A stretch of DNA of 64,000 nt, taken from positions 62,001 to 126,000 of the forward strand of contig NW_022204507.1 of the NCBI RefSeq assembly GCF_008831285.2. The letters run 5' to 3'. A program made the position numbers and the translations under genes. Source of the DNA: Nymphaea colorata. Taxonomy: Eukaryota; Streptophyta; Magnoliopsida; Nymphaeales; Nymphaeaceae. This document shows, piece after piece, positions 22,410 through 33,764 of the stretch; positions within the stretch are counted from its first letter, which is position 1, and each line of letters starts with the position of its first letter. The notes beneath the pieces were generated by a model. That model was given only the letters and a program-made list of their open reading frames with translations. It made no database searches and was not told where the DNA came from.

Positions 22410-23427
22410 ACCACATCTCTGTCCTGTCGATCCAGTCATCGGTATTCTTTGTTTATTGTTTTATGGTTTTAGGAACAGAACACCATGTTCATTCTGTCTA
22501 GTGTTTATTTTCCTTCCTGTTTGTCTTGTCCGTCCTATCTATTATGCTGATGTTTGATTTGTGTTTTGTGCATTCTGTATGTTTTGTTCAGTGTTTGCAT
22601 CATATATAGTCTGTTATGTCTGTTGTTTGATAACTAGAACAGTGTAATTAAAAGACCCATCATTATTTGTACATCATAGTTATCATATGACACTATCATA
22701 GTGAGATTTTCTGAGGCTACAATGCAACAGAATGCGTACATTCCAGTAAAAAGAATCTCAAATCACAAAAACTTCTGTGATAGTGATATGAAACTTGAAT
22801 ATTAATCTTCAATATTATGTGAATTTTGAAGATAGAATACAAATGTTAAACTTTTCAGAGGAAAAAAAATGCCCTACTAAACTACAAAATTTTTGATATA
22901 CAGGCAGCAGAACATAGCTAAGTTCATCTTCTTTTTTAGTTGCAGCTGGTCCTAGGGACATATAGAAATGAAAAGCTCATAGAGTTCAGTCAGGAGCCAA
23001 TGAAGTCTTGTGTTAGAGGAGAGTGTTCACGTGGCTGGCTCACCCAAGAGCCAAAGCTGTATCACCTAGAGGTGAATGCCACGACACGCAAAAGAAGCAT
23101 CAAAACAAGCAAGAAGACAACCGGCCTCCTTGCATTTTACCCATCAAGAAAAAAAGTAAGAAAGAGAGTCACTGTTTGGGAGACGAATTTAGCTTAAGTA
23201 GCAAGAGAATAATTCTATGTGATTGATTTAGAGTTTTAATCAGACTTTGGTCAACTATCTGTTTCTAATTCAAATTCAGTTATGAAATTACGTACTAAAT
23301 CTGATCCATTATATACTATACAGGCATGTACAGCCCAATGTATATTAGGAATAGCTCATGTGCCATTGGTTTCCATCAATTTCTAAGCTACGTGCTAGAT
23401 GAGGTCACCTTCATTATCCGTTTTCAA

Positions 23428-23661
23428 TCAACAACGCATAGAGTCAAGACCCAACAAGAAATCGTTCAAGTAAATGCACACTATATACACAGACGTTTCA
23501 TCAAACAATTCGAGGGCTAGCCATGTGGGTACCTGAAAATGAGAGGAAAATGTTGAGTTTTCACTCAATCCTGCTGCAGCTCCAGAGAGGAATACCACAA
23601 ATGAGTGAGAGAGAAGAAGGAGAAAATTTGATGATTTTCTCGAAGGTTGCCTCACTTCCAA
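23428..23661 (-). CDS. Conserved 77-codon ORF (unit 3 copy)
   Basis: Counterpart of 86-319, nearly identical in protein sequence; the change near residue 34 (EKYTFSS to ENSTFSS) is the clearest difference. Unrecognised. The retained frame in three copies could reflect either recent duplication or constraint. Confidence 0.18.
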   Translation of the reverse strand: MEVRQPSRKSSNFLLLLSHSFVVFLSGAAAGLSENSTFSSHFQVPTWLALELFDETSVYIVCIYLNDFLLGLDSMRC

Positions 23662-24457
23662 GTTGGTGTAGGATCACCTCAACAGGTGACGATTCAGCCA
23701 CTCACGCACAAAATTCAGCTGCTTCGCCAAGGCCCAGTTGAAACACTGATGGCGGTGTCACCATTGTTGTGCCAGAGAATGATGCTGATAAGGTCCTTTG
23801 ATGTGAAGTTTGGAGGAACTTAAGAATATCAGATGAGTTGGTGGTTTTTGAGGGTGAGGGCATAACGAGTTCCGCTTGTTGTCAGGTGGATCAGAAGGCT
23901 ATACGCTTGCAGTGGCCCTTACCTGGAAGAAGCCATGGCTGCGGTTTGCGGACAGAGAAGCTGTAAGGAAGAGAAGAATGGGTAGCAGGTTGTAGAGATG
24001 GAGAAACATACCTTTGGAAGACACATAAACCTTTGAAGGGGGGTTGGAACGCAGCCTCCAAATGGTGTTTCTGCAATAGGAAGAGATGAGAACAAGGATG
24101 GTAGAAGAAGAAGAAGAGTGGAGAGGCAGTGAGCAATGAAAGGAAAGGAAAAGACTCTAGCGTTGGGTGGTCAGCATAGAGAGAGAATGAAAGAAAGGAA
24201 TGGAGAAAAGGTGTTTCTAGTGTTTGGATGACTAATTAATAACGAGGGAAAAAAAGCAGAGCTAATAAGTGTGTTTGGAAAGAAAAGAAAAGAAAAGAAT
24301 TTTTTAATATAATTCTAACTTCTCTGAAAATGAAGATTGGAAGGAAAAGGAATTCATTCCTTTTTCCCTTTTCTTGCTTCTCCTTTACCTAACCATTTTC
24401 TTCTCTTTCATTTTCCGTCCATCTATTTCTTTTCCTTTCTTTCCATTCATTCAAACA

Positions 24458-24640
24458 ATGCCTAAGGGTTTTGAGATCGAGCATCTCGAGAAAGGAAAAT
24501 GGAGTGTGCCACTGGCGAGCGTTCCATGGTGTCTATACCCAGCATTTTCATCTCGAGTCCGTTTTGATTGTCCAGCATCCAATGTTTGTGTTGACAAGGC
24601 GATAAACAGAACATCGTGTTCTGTTTCACAGCATTCCTAG
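24458..24640 (+). CDS. Short ORF after a pyrimidine-rich tract, next to the hAT element
   Basis: An ATG (MPKGFEIEHLEKGK...) follows directly after the pyrimidine-rich tract and runs 60 codons to a stop inside the hAT target duplication. In units 2 (from 15163) and 4 (from 51446) the same start is followed by a TAG about 46 codons later. In unit 1 (from 1081) one base is missing at CGTCCATGG, which shifts the frame. It might be the beginning of a gene whose remainder lies beyond the hAT insertion, or a chance frame. I do not recognise the peptide. Confidence 0.2.
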   Translation: MPKGFEIEHLEKGKWSVPLASVPWCLYPAFSSRVRFDCPASNVCVDKAINRTSCSVSQHS

Positions 24641-25766
24641 GGCCGCAGAACGAGTCGAGCCAACTCGGGCTTGACTCGAACTCGCCCGGAAAAACTCGAC
24701 TCATTTATGAATGATTCGAGTTCGAGTTCACCCATTAAACTCGAATCGCCAAAGAGTCGAGTTCGAGTTGCAAGAACTCGACTTGTTTAAACTTGATTCG
24801 ACTCGTTATTTGAAATAAACTGAATTGTACAGACCGGTTCGTGAAACCGGTTCACCGGTTTTGGGTTAAAACGAAAGCCAATCTTACCGTCTTGAATCTC
24901 TTCACCTTTTCTTCTGGCTGGTCTCTCTCTTCTCGATTTCTTGTCTTCCCTCTTCCGTCGACCATGATGGCCAAACGAGACGAGGTCATGAGAGATGACA
25001 AAGGTGCACGGTACCACCCTTCACCTTCGGTCATCCGTGTTTCATTTGGAAGGGGAAGGCTGGAGGGGTGATGCTGCGAAGCGCCAAAGGGCAAGTGCCA
25101 AGTGCGGCAGCCAGCAGCGGAGTAGCAGGCAAGGTGGCGGGCGGCAGGTGCTTCTTCTTCTTCTTCTTCTTGAATAGTTTCTTGTTTTGTTGGGTTTTCA
25201 TTTTTTTCCCTTTTTCAGCGATTTTGCCTCATGCTTCTTGGTCTGATTTTTGTGGTGAAGAACAGAAGAAGCACCGGGATCTCGCTTGCGTGATCGTTGC
25301 CGCGTACCTTTGTCCCGGACTCCCGGTTATGGTCTATCTTCTCCCTTGTTTTTTTCTTGCTTTATTGCTCTTGTCTCTTTTGTGGCTTCCAAATGAGTTC
25401 ATGTTAGGGTGGATGGTGGAGTTTGGCTTCTGTTTGTTGAATCTTGTGGTGTTTGTTGAATCTTATGGTGTTTTCTAATGAATCTTTTATTTTGTTGTCA
25501 CTGATCGTACATTCGTTGTTCTCATTTTCTCGTTTTGCTGTTTTTACATTGTGTAACGATGGAGGAGTTTGGCTTCTGTTCTTTTTTTGTTGTTCATGAG
25601 AACACTGAACGAGTTAAGTGAGTCGAGCTCGAGCTCGACTTTGTGTAATCGAGTCGAGCTCGAGCTTGTGTTAGGGAGCTCGACTCGAGTTTGAGTCGAG
25701 GTCTTTGAGCTGAATCAAGCTCGAGCTGGGCAAGCTCGAGCTCGACTCGGATCGTGTGCAGCCCTA
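24638..25766. mobile_element. Non-autonomous hAT element (unit 3)
   Basis: This is the clearest copy. AGCATTCC at 24630-24637, TIR TAGGGCCGCAGAACGAG, right TIR TGTGCAGCCCTA ending at 25766, then AGCATTCC at 25767-25774, so the 8-bp target duplication is perfect. The left TIR has two substitutions relative to the right one. Interior frames contain no recognisable hAT dimerisation or RNase H-like domain. Length is 1129 bp. Confidence 0.92.
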
Positions 25767-25957
25767 AGCATTCCATCCCATTCTGCAGTGTCTTGCCCTG
25801 CTCTTTGGGCAGCTGGCTTAGAGTTAGTTAGGCAAGGTGTGATGAGAAAGGAAGATGCACGAGTTACAAAGAGAGAGAGAGAGCATTGGAGGAATGAAGG
25901 TGGGAATATAAGTTTGTAGTTGGTTGTTCCATCAATTGACAAGAAGTCAAAGCTTCC

Positions 25958-26158
25958 ATGCAATCTTATCTATGTGAGACATGGGGTCTGCTTTCTTTGG
26001 TGTTTCATGGTGCTGCATGCCCCACCGAGCTTCAACTTGTTCATTGGAGATTTTTTTTTATAGCACAAGAATTTGATGACCCAAATACTTGTAATGGACA
26101 TTGGCTGCCTATCAGCCTCATTCATCTGTTTCGTTTAAAGTTATTGATTTTGCATTAG
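25958..26158 (+). CDS. 66-codon ORF (unit 3 copy)
   Basis: Counterpart of 2545-2745 with the same length and a few replacements (S to C near residue 6, TRNGHW to TCNGHW). The C-terminal half, after an acceptor-like TTTATAGCACAAG, is the best conserved part. Unrecognised. Confidence 0.22.
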   Translation: MQSYLCETWGLLSLVFHGAACPTELQLVHWRFFFIAQEFDDPNTCNGHWLPISLIHLFRLKLLILH

Positions 26159-26268
26159 TAAAACATATTATGAAATGAAAATTTTATTAGAACGTGCTCC
26201 CAAATTTTAAACAATTTCACACGTTTCATTTATTTCAAACATCTTACACCAGTCTCAAATGGTTAGAC

Positions 26269-26403
<135 letters not shown>

Positions 26404-26479
26404 GTAGGCACACACAGAAGAAACCCCTGGTACGCACACACACACGCACACACATATATACATACCCTTGCCCTAGTCC

Positions 26480-26916
26480 CATGCTTTTCAAATTTGCTGT
26501 GCCTGAGACCGTTGCCCCACACCTGCACTATTACCTGCACCCTTGTGACCTGGTGCTTGTTACTTAGAAGGTTGATGTGCATGTGGCTCACCTGCATTTG
26601 CACCTACGCACTTGTGATTGGTTCGTGTTTCTTAGAAGGCTGATGTGCGTGTGCTCCTCCTGCACTTGCACCTCCATACGTGTGACTTTGTTTCTTAGGA
26701 GGTTGCTTTGAAGACTGATGAACACTTGCCCCAGCCCCACCTGCACTTGCACCTGCATCCGTATTACTTGGTTCATGTTTCTTAAAAGTCTTCTTGGAAG
26801 GCTGATCTGCATCTTCGGTAGGAGGTGGAGGTGGAGGTGAGGGTGGAGGAGTTGGTTGTCTACCACTTTCCTGCAACGGGTAATATGACATTTGAACACT
26901 TTTGGGAGCAGAAATG
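26480..26916 (-). pseudogene. Pro-rich / Gly-Ala-Ser repeat exon, unit 3
   Basis: Same architecture as the unit 2 copy: acceptor before 26916, SAPKSVQMSYYPLQESGRQ, proline run, then GASAGGAGASVHQSSKQPPK and [18 protein letters not shown] repeats, with the distal repeats disrupted. The proline run is GGAGGTGGAGGT-type DNA, which is itself a 6-bp repeat and prone to length change. Confidence 0.47.
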
Positions 26917-27726
26917 CTGTTAAGGAAAAAAAGAAATGAAGTTTTGCATACTTTAGGTCCATCGTATTTCATTTCCATCGTAATTGTTCCTGCAGTTCTC
27001 CTTGTTCGGTCTCTGTTAGAGAGAGCAATAACCGAGTCTTATTTCAAGTCAATAATTGCTGGGAAACATGTGAGCAATAAGCAGATCAAAATCTTGTAGG
27101 TAGTCCAACTGCTTGCTACAGGAATGACCTGCCTGCACGTCCTCTTCTTGTGTTCCTGTGAATGACACAACATACAACACAAGAACAACACACGCTAATC
27201 CAGCACTTGTTTCTACAAGTGGTCACAAGGCATGACACAAGGCAGCAAAGATTAAGCACACGACAATAGGACTCTTTGGGAACACTTGAAATCCTTTCTC
27301 ACACACTTTTGGCTGACCCAAAGGTCCATATATATACATGGCAAAAAAAACTGAAAAATAAATGACATGGCTCTTGGTGATTCCACTATAGCCATAATTG
27401 ACATGACTCTTGGTGATTCCACTATGGTTATAATTGGCATATGCATTAGAAACAAAAAACTGAAAATTAAAATAGGCAAGGTCAAGGGGCACCTGTCATA
27501 TGTTGGAATTATTGGGGAACCCAAAAGTTGAACCCTTGACCTTCTTCATAAAAACAGCTGCACACGTTTTTAAATTTTTGCATTAACTTTCATCGCATAT
27601 TCCCCATTGTGCATAGGAGTGCATGTGTTCTAGTAATTTGCTTTTGCATTAGAAAGTGTTCGTGAGAACCCGATAATGTGGATCACATGTCAGCATTCCA
27701 ATTTTCAAATTTTGCATGTTTAAAAA

Positions 27727-27939
27727 TTGGGTTTCCAGTGGAAATTAGCTATTGGAGAATCTGTAACCTTCTGGCTTGAACGTGAGATCATATTTGGCCG
27801 CCAATTGCTATCACTGGCTATAAGATCACCCAGTGAACAGGACTATGAATCAAAAGGAGTATTTTCCTCATTTTGGCAGAAGTTTGAGAATAGGAGTTTC
27901 ACAAGTACGACACCCCAAATCATTATCTTTTTCAAATAA
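27727..27939 (+). CDS. 70-codon ORF (unit 3 copy)
   Basis: Counterpart of 5395-5607: same start, same stop, GGGTTTCCAG upstream, changes such as LESE to LERE and EHDYESKGGF to EQDYESKGVF. Unrecognised. Confidence 0.22.
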   Translation: MGFQWKLAIGESVTFWLEREIIFGRQLLSLAIRSPSEQDYESKGVFSSFWQKFENRSFTSTTPQIIIFFK

Positions 27940-29151
27940 TTTAAAATTTTGTCCTGCACATGACCTACAAAGGATATGAATATTTTGGAAATCCTGGACA
28001 CTTGTCAGTTTGCCAAATCATTTTTTGACTCATATTTCTTTCAATTGCATAAATATGCGATTGAGATATCAGAGATTGGTTTTGGTTCATTTTTTTAGCA
28101 CCACATTGTACTCCAAGCCCCTTGTGAAATTCTGATGCTCGCCCTCAATTATATGGTGTCTGAAATGAACCAATATCAAATAAGTCACACTTTAGGGGAT
28201 GTGGCATAGGCAGACGAGCCATAAGAGCTAGGTAGGTGGATAAAGGTTCCAAATCCCTGCCCATCCTGGAGACTGGGGAAGGACCAACACGATTTTATGG
28301 ACTTCAGAAAGAGGGATGTAAATGGTTAGGGATATGCCTTTAAGTATAGTTGGTAAACTCGTGAATCAGATTCAAATAACTTGAAGATTGGTTTTCAGGT
28401 CAAAGTGTTGACTCGGTAATTCGAATGGGTTAGATTATAAATTTTTATACTACATTTTCTCTATAAGTACATGAAGAAAGTAAGTCTCTCAGGACTCCAT
28501 GTTTGATTTCTTCCAACTAAAATTGAATGACATGGAATATGAGTATTTGTACAAACTTAGTAACTTAAGAAATAACAGTTAGTATTTAGCAATGCATGAT
28601 GCAATTAGGTGACAATCACAACAGACTCGGGAAGCTCCAACTCTTGACCTCGTAAATGGATGCAGAAATATTTAGTATTTATTTGTACATGACCCCAATA
28701 GATGAGAGGGAGTTACATGCATGGCTGTGCATGGTGTACAGCTTTTAGGGCACGACAATTGTACCCCTGGCCTAGTTTTGTGAGTGTGTGTCATGCACAT
28801 GAACTTATATACAATGCAAATGTGTAAAGACCTGTGCGTATAATCAGGTTCAGTAGCAATTATCTCCTTGATTTCGTTCTTCACTCCAAGACCCTGTCTA
28901 GATATGTTCAAAAATCTATACATATTGATATTTCGGCTATTTATATTCGCAGTAGATTTATAATGGATGAAATATTCTCATATATGATTTATTAATTGAA
29001 ACCTCTCGTCTAAGTAAACCAGTGGAAGTTCTCATTCATTATTGTCGAGCGAGCACCTGGTTGATGCGGGAAAAGCAAAAATTACAATTTGCAGGTTGAA
29101 GTTCTGAAGCGGGAAGGGAGCAGTGGAAGAATTCAGTTCAATGATGCTTAC

Positions 29152-29315
29152 ATTACAGGAGGAAATTCAGCCAATAGCTGCTGCATTTGCTGCCTATTGC
29201 GGACTGACACCGTGATTTCTCGAACCCCTGTGACATGGATAATGTTGTCCAATGGCTCTATAATGGTTGGATTGTTAACGTGTGAATCCACATGCTCAAA
29301 ACAGTTAGGACCATT
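29152..29315 (-). pseudogene. Exon-like segment E3, unit 3
   Basis: Open frame NGPNCFEHVDSHVNNPTIIE...VTGVREITVSVRNRQQMQQL with acceptor GTAAGCAG and donor AT/GTAAGC intact. The linked E2 in the same unit carries a stop (see 30368-30469), so the gene copy as a whole is not functional as drawn. Confidence 0.4.
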
Positions 29316-30367
29316 CTGCTTACACATATCCAACAGTTATCAAACTCCACATATATGCGATAATTGAATAGCGGTAAACTTGTTCTTTTATCTGCCGGGT
29401 CAACCTATTAACTATGCCATAAAATGAGTGCTAGCATGAGCTGTTCACAACCTAAACAATAAGTTTCACTGAATCCAAAACATTCTACCTCCTATTAACT
29501 ATGCTTTATTTATAGTTAATTTGATGGATGAGAAAGGAAAATATCTATAAATTGAATCCTTCCAAGATCATCATCATACTTGTTAGAATAAAAGTGGAAT
29601 AACCATATCAGAAAAGGATGAAACAGACGAAGATAGAGAGGGTCTCTGTCGAGCTTTCTGAGTCAAACCCAACTGGGTCGGAACTGGCTGGATTTTGCAC
29701 TCGAGCAAGATGGGGGTTCAATCCTGCACCTCGTAAAATGGTGTGAATATCTCAGGATTCACTCTTGCATCCAGACTTAGGTGCATAACTATATAAGATG
29801 ACTGTGTCCAGTAAATATATGGATCTCCAACAACTGTTCGAGTATCGCCACTTACATTTCCCTCGGGCCTTTCCACTTTCCTGGCTAGTGTGCTATTGAA
29901 GATTTACATACAAGTAGTATAACTGTTCTTGCTCAGACTGGGTGCGTTTGGGAAATTGGTAACAAAAGCTGATTGTAGCATGCAGAAATATTACTAAATA
30001 TAAGTAAAAAGATCTCATTCTCTCTCTCCCTCTCTCTCTAAATGATGGGTAGCACAACAGGTCAGGCTGGGTTTCATGTATTGACCACGTCATCTTGAAG
30101 AATATTGTCCTGATGGTATTGAAGAGTGGTGATCTGGAATTAAGGGTGCCATTGTAGAGGCTAATTTGACCTGTTCTTGTCTTCCCCTCTTCCTCTTATG
30201 ATTTTAGTTTAAGAAATTTGACATTTTCATGGAAACAGCTGTCTCTCTCTCTGAATCGAAATACCTGTACACGCTTATGATTTTCGTTGAAGAAAATTGG
30301 CATTTTGAAGGAAGCAAAACAATGCATGCTTGTTCTTGAGATCCAAATAAAAGTTCGAGTTTCTTAT

Positions 30368-30689
30368 CTGCAAGTTTCTTGGTGCAGCGATGGGCGTCAT
30401 TAGCATACTCAATGCATACACAAGGATCTTCCCCTCAGATATCGTGGTCTTCATTAAAGCGAGGAGTGACTGCAAAACAGGTCCAACCAAAGAAGTAGTT
30501 GAACCTATCACTGGTCAAAAACCTTGAAGAACAAGGAGGAGGAGAACAAGAAAGAAATCATGGTGGCAAAGTTGATGAAGATAACGACGTGTGATAATAG
30601 CAATTGGAGATACAGATATGAAACAGAGCGAGCGGACAGATTATGGTACCTGTTAACTTCACCTTCTGCCCATCGATCCCGTTATGCAT
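30368..30689 (-). pseudogene. 5' exons E1 and E2, unit 3 (stop in E2)
   Basis: E1 is 30650-30689 and E2 is 30368-30469. In E2 the codon for the first conserved Cys (DIC) has become TGA, and the donor is ATAAGAA as in unit 1, so the copy is a pseudogene. The shared donor change groups units 1 and 3 against units 2 and 4 at this site. Confidence 0.5.
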
Positions 30690-31811
30690 GGTTGCGGTGA
30701 AGAATTTAGGACCCTTGTTCGAATGTTTACGTAAAATCCTTCTTGCTAGCTGCTGCCTGTGCAAGCACTGCGGTTGTATGTGAACACTTATATAGAAGTA
30801 GAGTTAAACCACAAACTGCTTTGCACACTAACTTGGTGAATGAATTCAAGTGTACCACAAAAGCTGCGGGCACTTGTGTGTTGAGGGGCCCTTGCCTGGA
30901 AGTTTGACATTGTCAGGGAGGCGAGCTATCCACAGCAGGACAAGTAAGAGTGGCGAAGCCTCACTCCTTGAGATCATGCATGAATCTTTCTCTGCAACTT
31001 AAGGAATTAAGAAATAAAATGGGAGAAACTTTCAGAAACATTACTTCAATTAATTAAGAATTGACTATAATGAATACCTTTTACTTAGAAGCCATGAAGC
31101 CAATCAATATTTAGAAGCATATGATCTTTAAAATTTGGTTTTTCTAGCAAAAGAGTTATTATTTCTGATAGTGGATCAAAATCGTATTACCTGAACATGA
31201 TCCGGCAAAATGCGAGGGCATCGATTATGAATTAATTTCATATTCATTGGATCTATGTAAAGAACCGGAGCACTTCATTCGATCAAGCTAGATCAACAAG
31301 CGGGCCAGATTTGGGTGATTATTTTTTAGGATATCTCATGAGGGTGTATCCGAATAACCTATGTGGAATTTTTCTCCCATTAACATTCGCTTCTTTTAGG
31401 TTATGAGTTTGACACTAGTTTCCATTTTCTCGACCTTAGCTAGCAATCTCACGCTGACAATTACACGTCACAAGTTGCTTGGTTTCGCCACAGCTTGATG
31501 GGTTCCTTATATGAACATTCCATAATCCGAATGGGTCGATAAAAAACCTACATTAAGTTGATCATATGTTGGAGTTTAATAGTGTTTTTATAATATGCAA
31601 AAATCATTGGCACTTATAGCATTAACATTTTATTAGCAGAAAAGCCTGCATTTTTCACAAAAGCAGCTTAAATGAAACATGTTTTATGTCAAAATATTCA
31701 TTGTGAAAATATTTGTATATTTATATTTTTATTTAAACTATTTTTTTATAAGAACTTAAGGAGTCTGGTTTTAATCCCTGACCTAATGGTCTGGGGTCTG
31801 CCAATTAGTCA

Positions 31812-31966
31812 ACTCTCTCTCTCTCTATATATATATATATATGTATATATATATGTGTATATATATATGTATAGGTATATATATATGTATATGTATATGT
31901 ATATATATATGTACATGTATATATACATATACATATACATATACATATATATACTTATACATATAC

Positions 31967-32014
<48 letters not shown>

Positions 32015-32080
32015 ACATATATATATAAATCTCTATATATACATATATATATATGTATATATACATATATACGTATATAT
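31812..32080. repeat. Compound microsatellite A, unit 3 (long form)
   Basis: About 270 bp of CT then AT with ordered ATGTAT and ACATAT interruptions, giving a partly self-complementary array. It creates long spurious Tyr/Ile open frames on both strands, which should not be annotated as genes. Confidence 0.95.
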
Positions 32081-32472
32081 TTTACGTCTCAAGCCATTAG
32101 GTCAGGGGCAAAATCAGACGGATATTAAGTGCAATGATTATAGTGTATTTTTTCCTATCTAACTTCACATATATGATCTTAAGAATAAGCTGATATCAAA
32201 CATATATTGAGTGAATCATTTTCTAAAATTTAGTTGATCTTCTCATATATTGAACGGTTTATTTTACATCAAAATTCTGACGATGGAGAAATCTCTATCT
32301 TCCCTAAAAACAAGTTTAACCAAACCATGTTTCTCATCAAATTAGTATTTTTTAACATGTTAGGACGTTTTTATTTTGTTTAAAACATTTTTAGGAACGA
32401 ATTGAACGGTTTTATTTTTATCCATGACGAAACGGTTTGGGATCTAATAATTTCATTCTCTCTCTAGCCCTT

Positions 32473-32530
<58 letters not shown>

Positions 32531-33764
32531 TATATATATATATAAGCCTTTGATTTTAAAGGATGGTAATGACTAAGTTGAAAAAAAGGAAACTAAGCTG
32601 TATTTTCATGAAAGGGGAATACCCTTTAAAAAAAGGATGTCGATTAAGGAAATAGATTTATTCCCTCCTATGAGTGGTATTTTTTCTCTTGAAAATAAAA
32701 CTTGGTTTCTATTTTTTCAACTTCATCTCAAACATCTCGCCACTTTAAAATCCATGGCTCACATGATATCCATCTAATCAAGTATATTAGGGTTTGGTAG
32801 CTATATCTATAGAAACATTGAATAGTGATTTTAGCTATCAAGAATCATCTAGCTCACTTGCACAATTGAGAGAAAACAAGGAGAAAGTTTTGATAGACAT
32901 ATTCGCTATACAGTATCAATGAACATTTTTTTATAACCAAAGTCACAATTGACTCACCGCGATTGGCATATACCTATGTTGTTTGAATCGCGATTCAAAT
33001 ATGCCAAACCAATTTGGGTGGACAATTGTGGTGTGTTACTTAATGCTCATTTTTGTATTAATATTACTTTACAGATTTTGGGCTTTTATTTCATACGCTT
33101 ATTTATTTATCCAAAAAATAGAATTCACATGTTTCAGCTGACCGATTCAGCAGCCCGACCAATTCGATGGGTTATCTTTTCTTTTTCCGGTACGAATTCT
33201 GAACACTTAATTGGTAAGTTCGTTGCAGGGTGAATTAAATGTTCCAACATCAAATTAACTCATTATGCAGTCACATTGCAGAGCCTCTGGCTACGTGGCA
33301 GTATCATTAGAAAATGAAGCTCTAATGCTAGCTGGAAAATTAATCCCCACAGTTTCCAAAGAATATAAAGAAGCCTAGTTCTAGTTGAGGAAGAAGAAAT
33401 TTTTCACTTGTACATGCACAAAGAGAAAACAACCTCTGACTCAACAGTAGTTGGTACTTTGATATTCCAATTCTAGTGCTGGCAAAGTAAAGATTGTCAC
33501 AGGGACATGCCATTTAACTTTGGTAGCACAATTCCTAAATAGTTGCACGAACAGTTGCTTGGGAACAAGAATATCATGAAAATGTTTAGATATTTAAAAT
33601 TAGAGAACTTCATTTTGATTGGTAAATGAAAAAGAACTCATGTCCATAGCAGCTATTATAAAATAAAAGATTGGATTCAATCTGCTAATATTAACTTAGT
33701 TGTTTGATCACATGCACCCAAGTATATATATTGCCCACAGAAACCAATTTTGCAACAACCTGCA

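Larger units (their letters stand above)
14038..23342. repeat. Tandem array unit 2 (9.3 kb, most deleted copy)
   Basis: Second copy. It is shortened by several deletions relative to units 1 and 3. The junctions are near 16030 (hAT right half and the (AT)n tract lost), 17262 (about 1.1 kb lost), 18256, 20917 (about 14.8 kb lost, joining the second microsatellite region to copia RNase H), 22921 and 23186. It has a private 48-bp tandem duplication starting at about 20775. The order of all retained blocks matches the other units. Confidence 0.92.

Noticed and set aside
29700-29740. tRNA-like GGTTCAATCC box
   Set aside because: No cloverleaf can be drawn around it, and other units have GGTCAATCC at the same place.
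31672-32128. Long open frames on both strands over the AT microsatellite (Tyr/Ile/Met repeats)
   Set aside because: Pure consequence of (AT)n, ATGTAT and ACATAC repeats, which contain no stop in two frames. The same explains 26194-26643, 9346-9570, 20197-20388 and 57575-57884.
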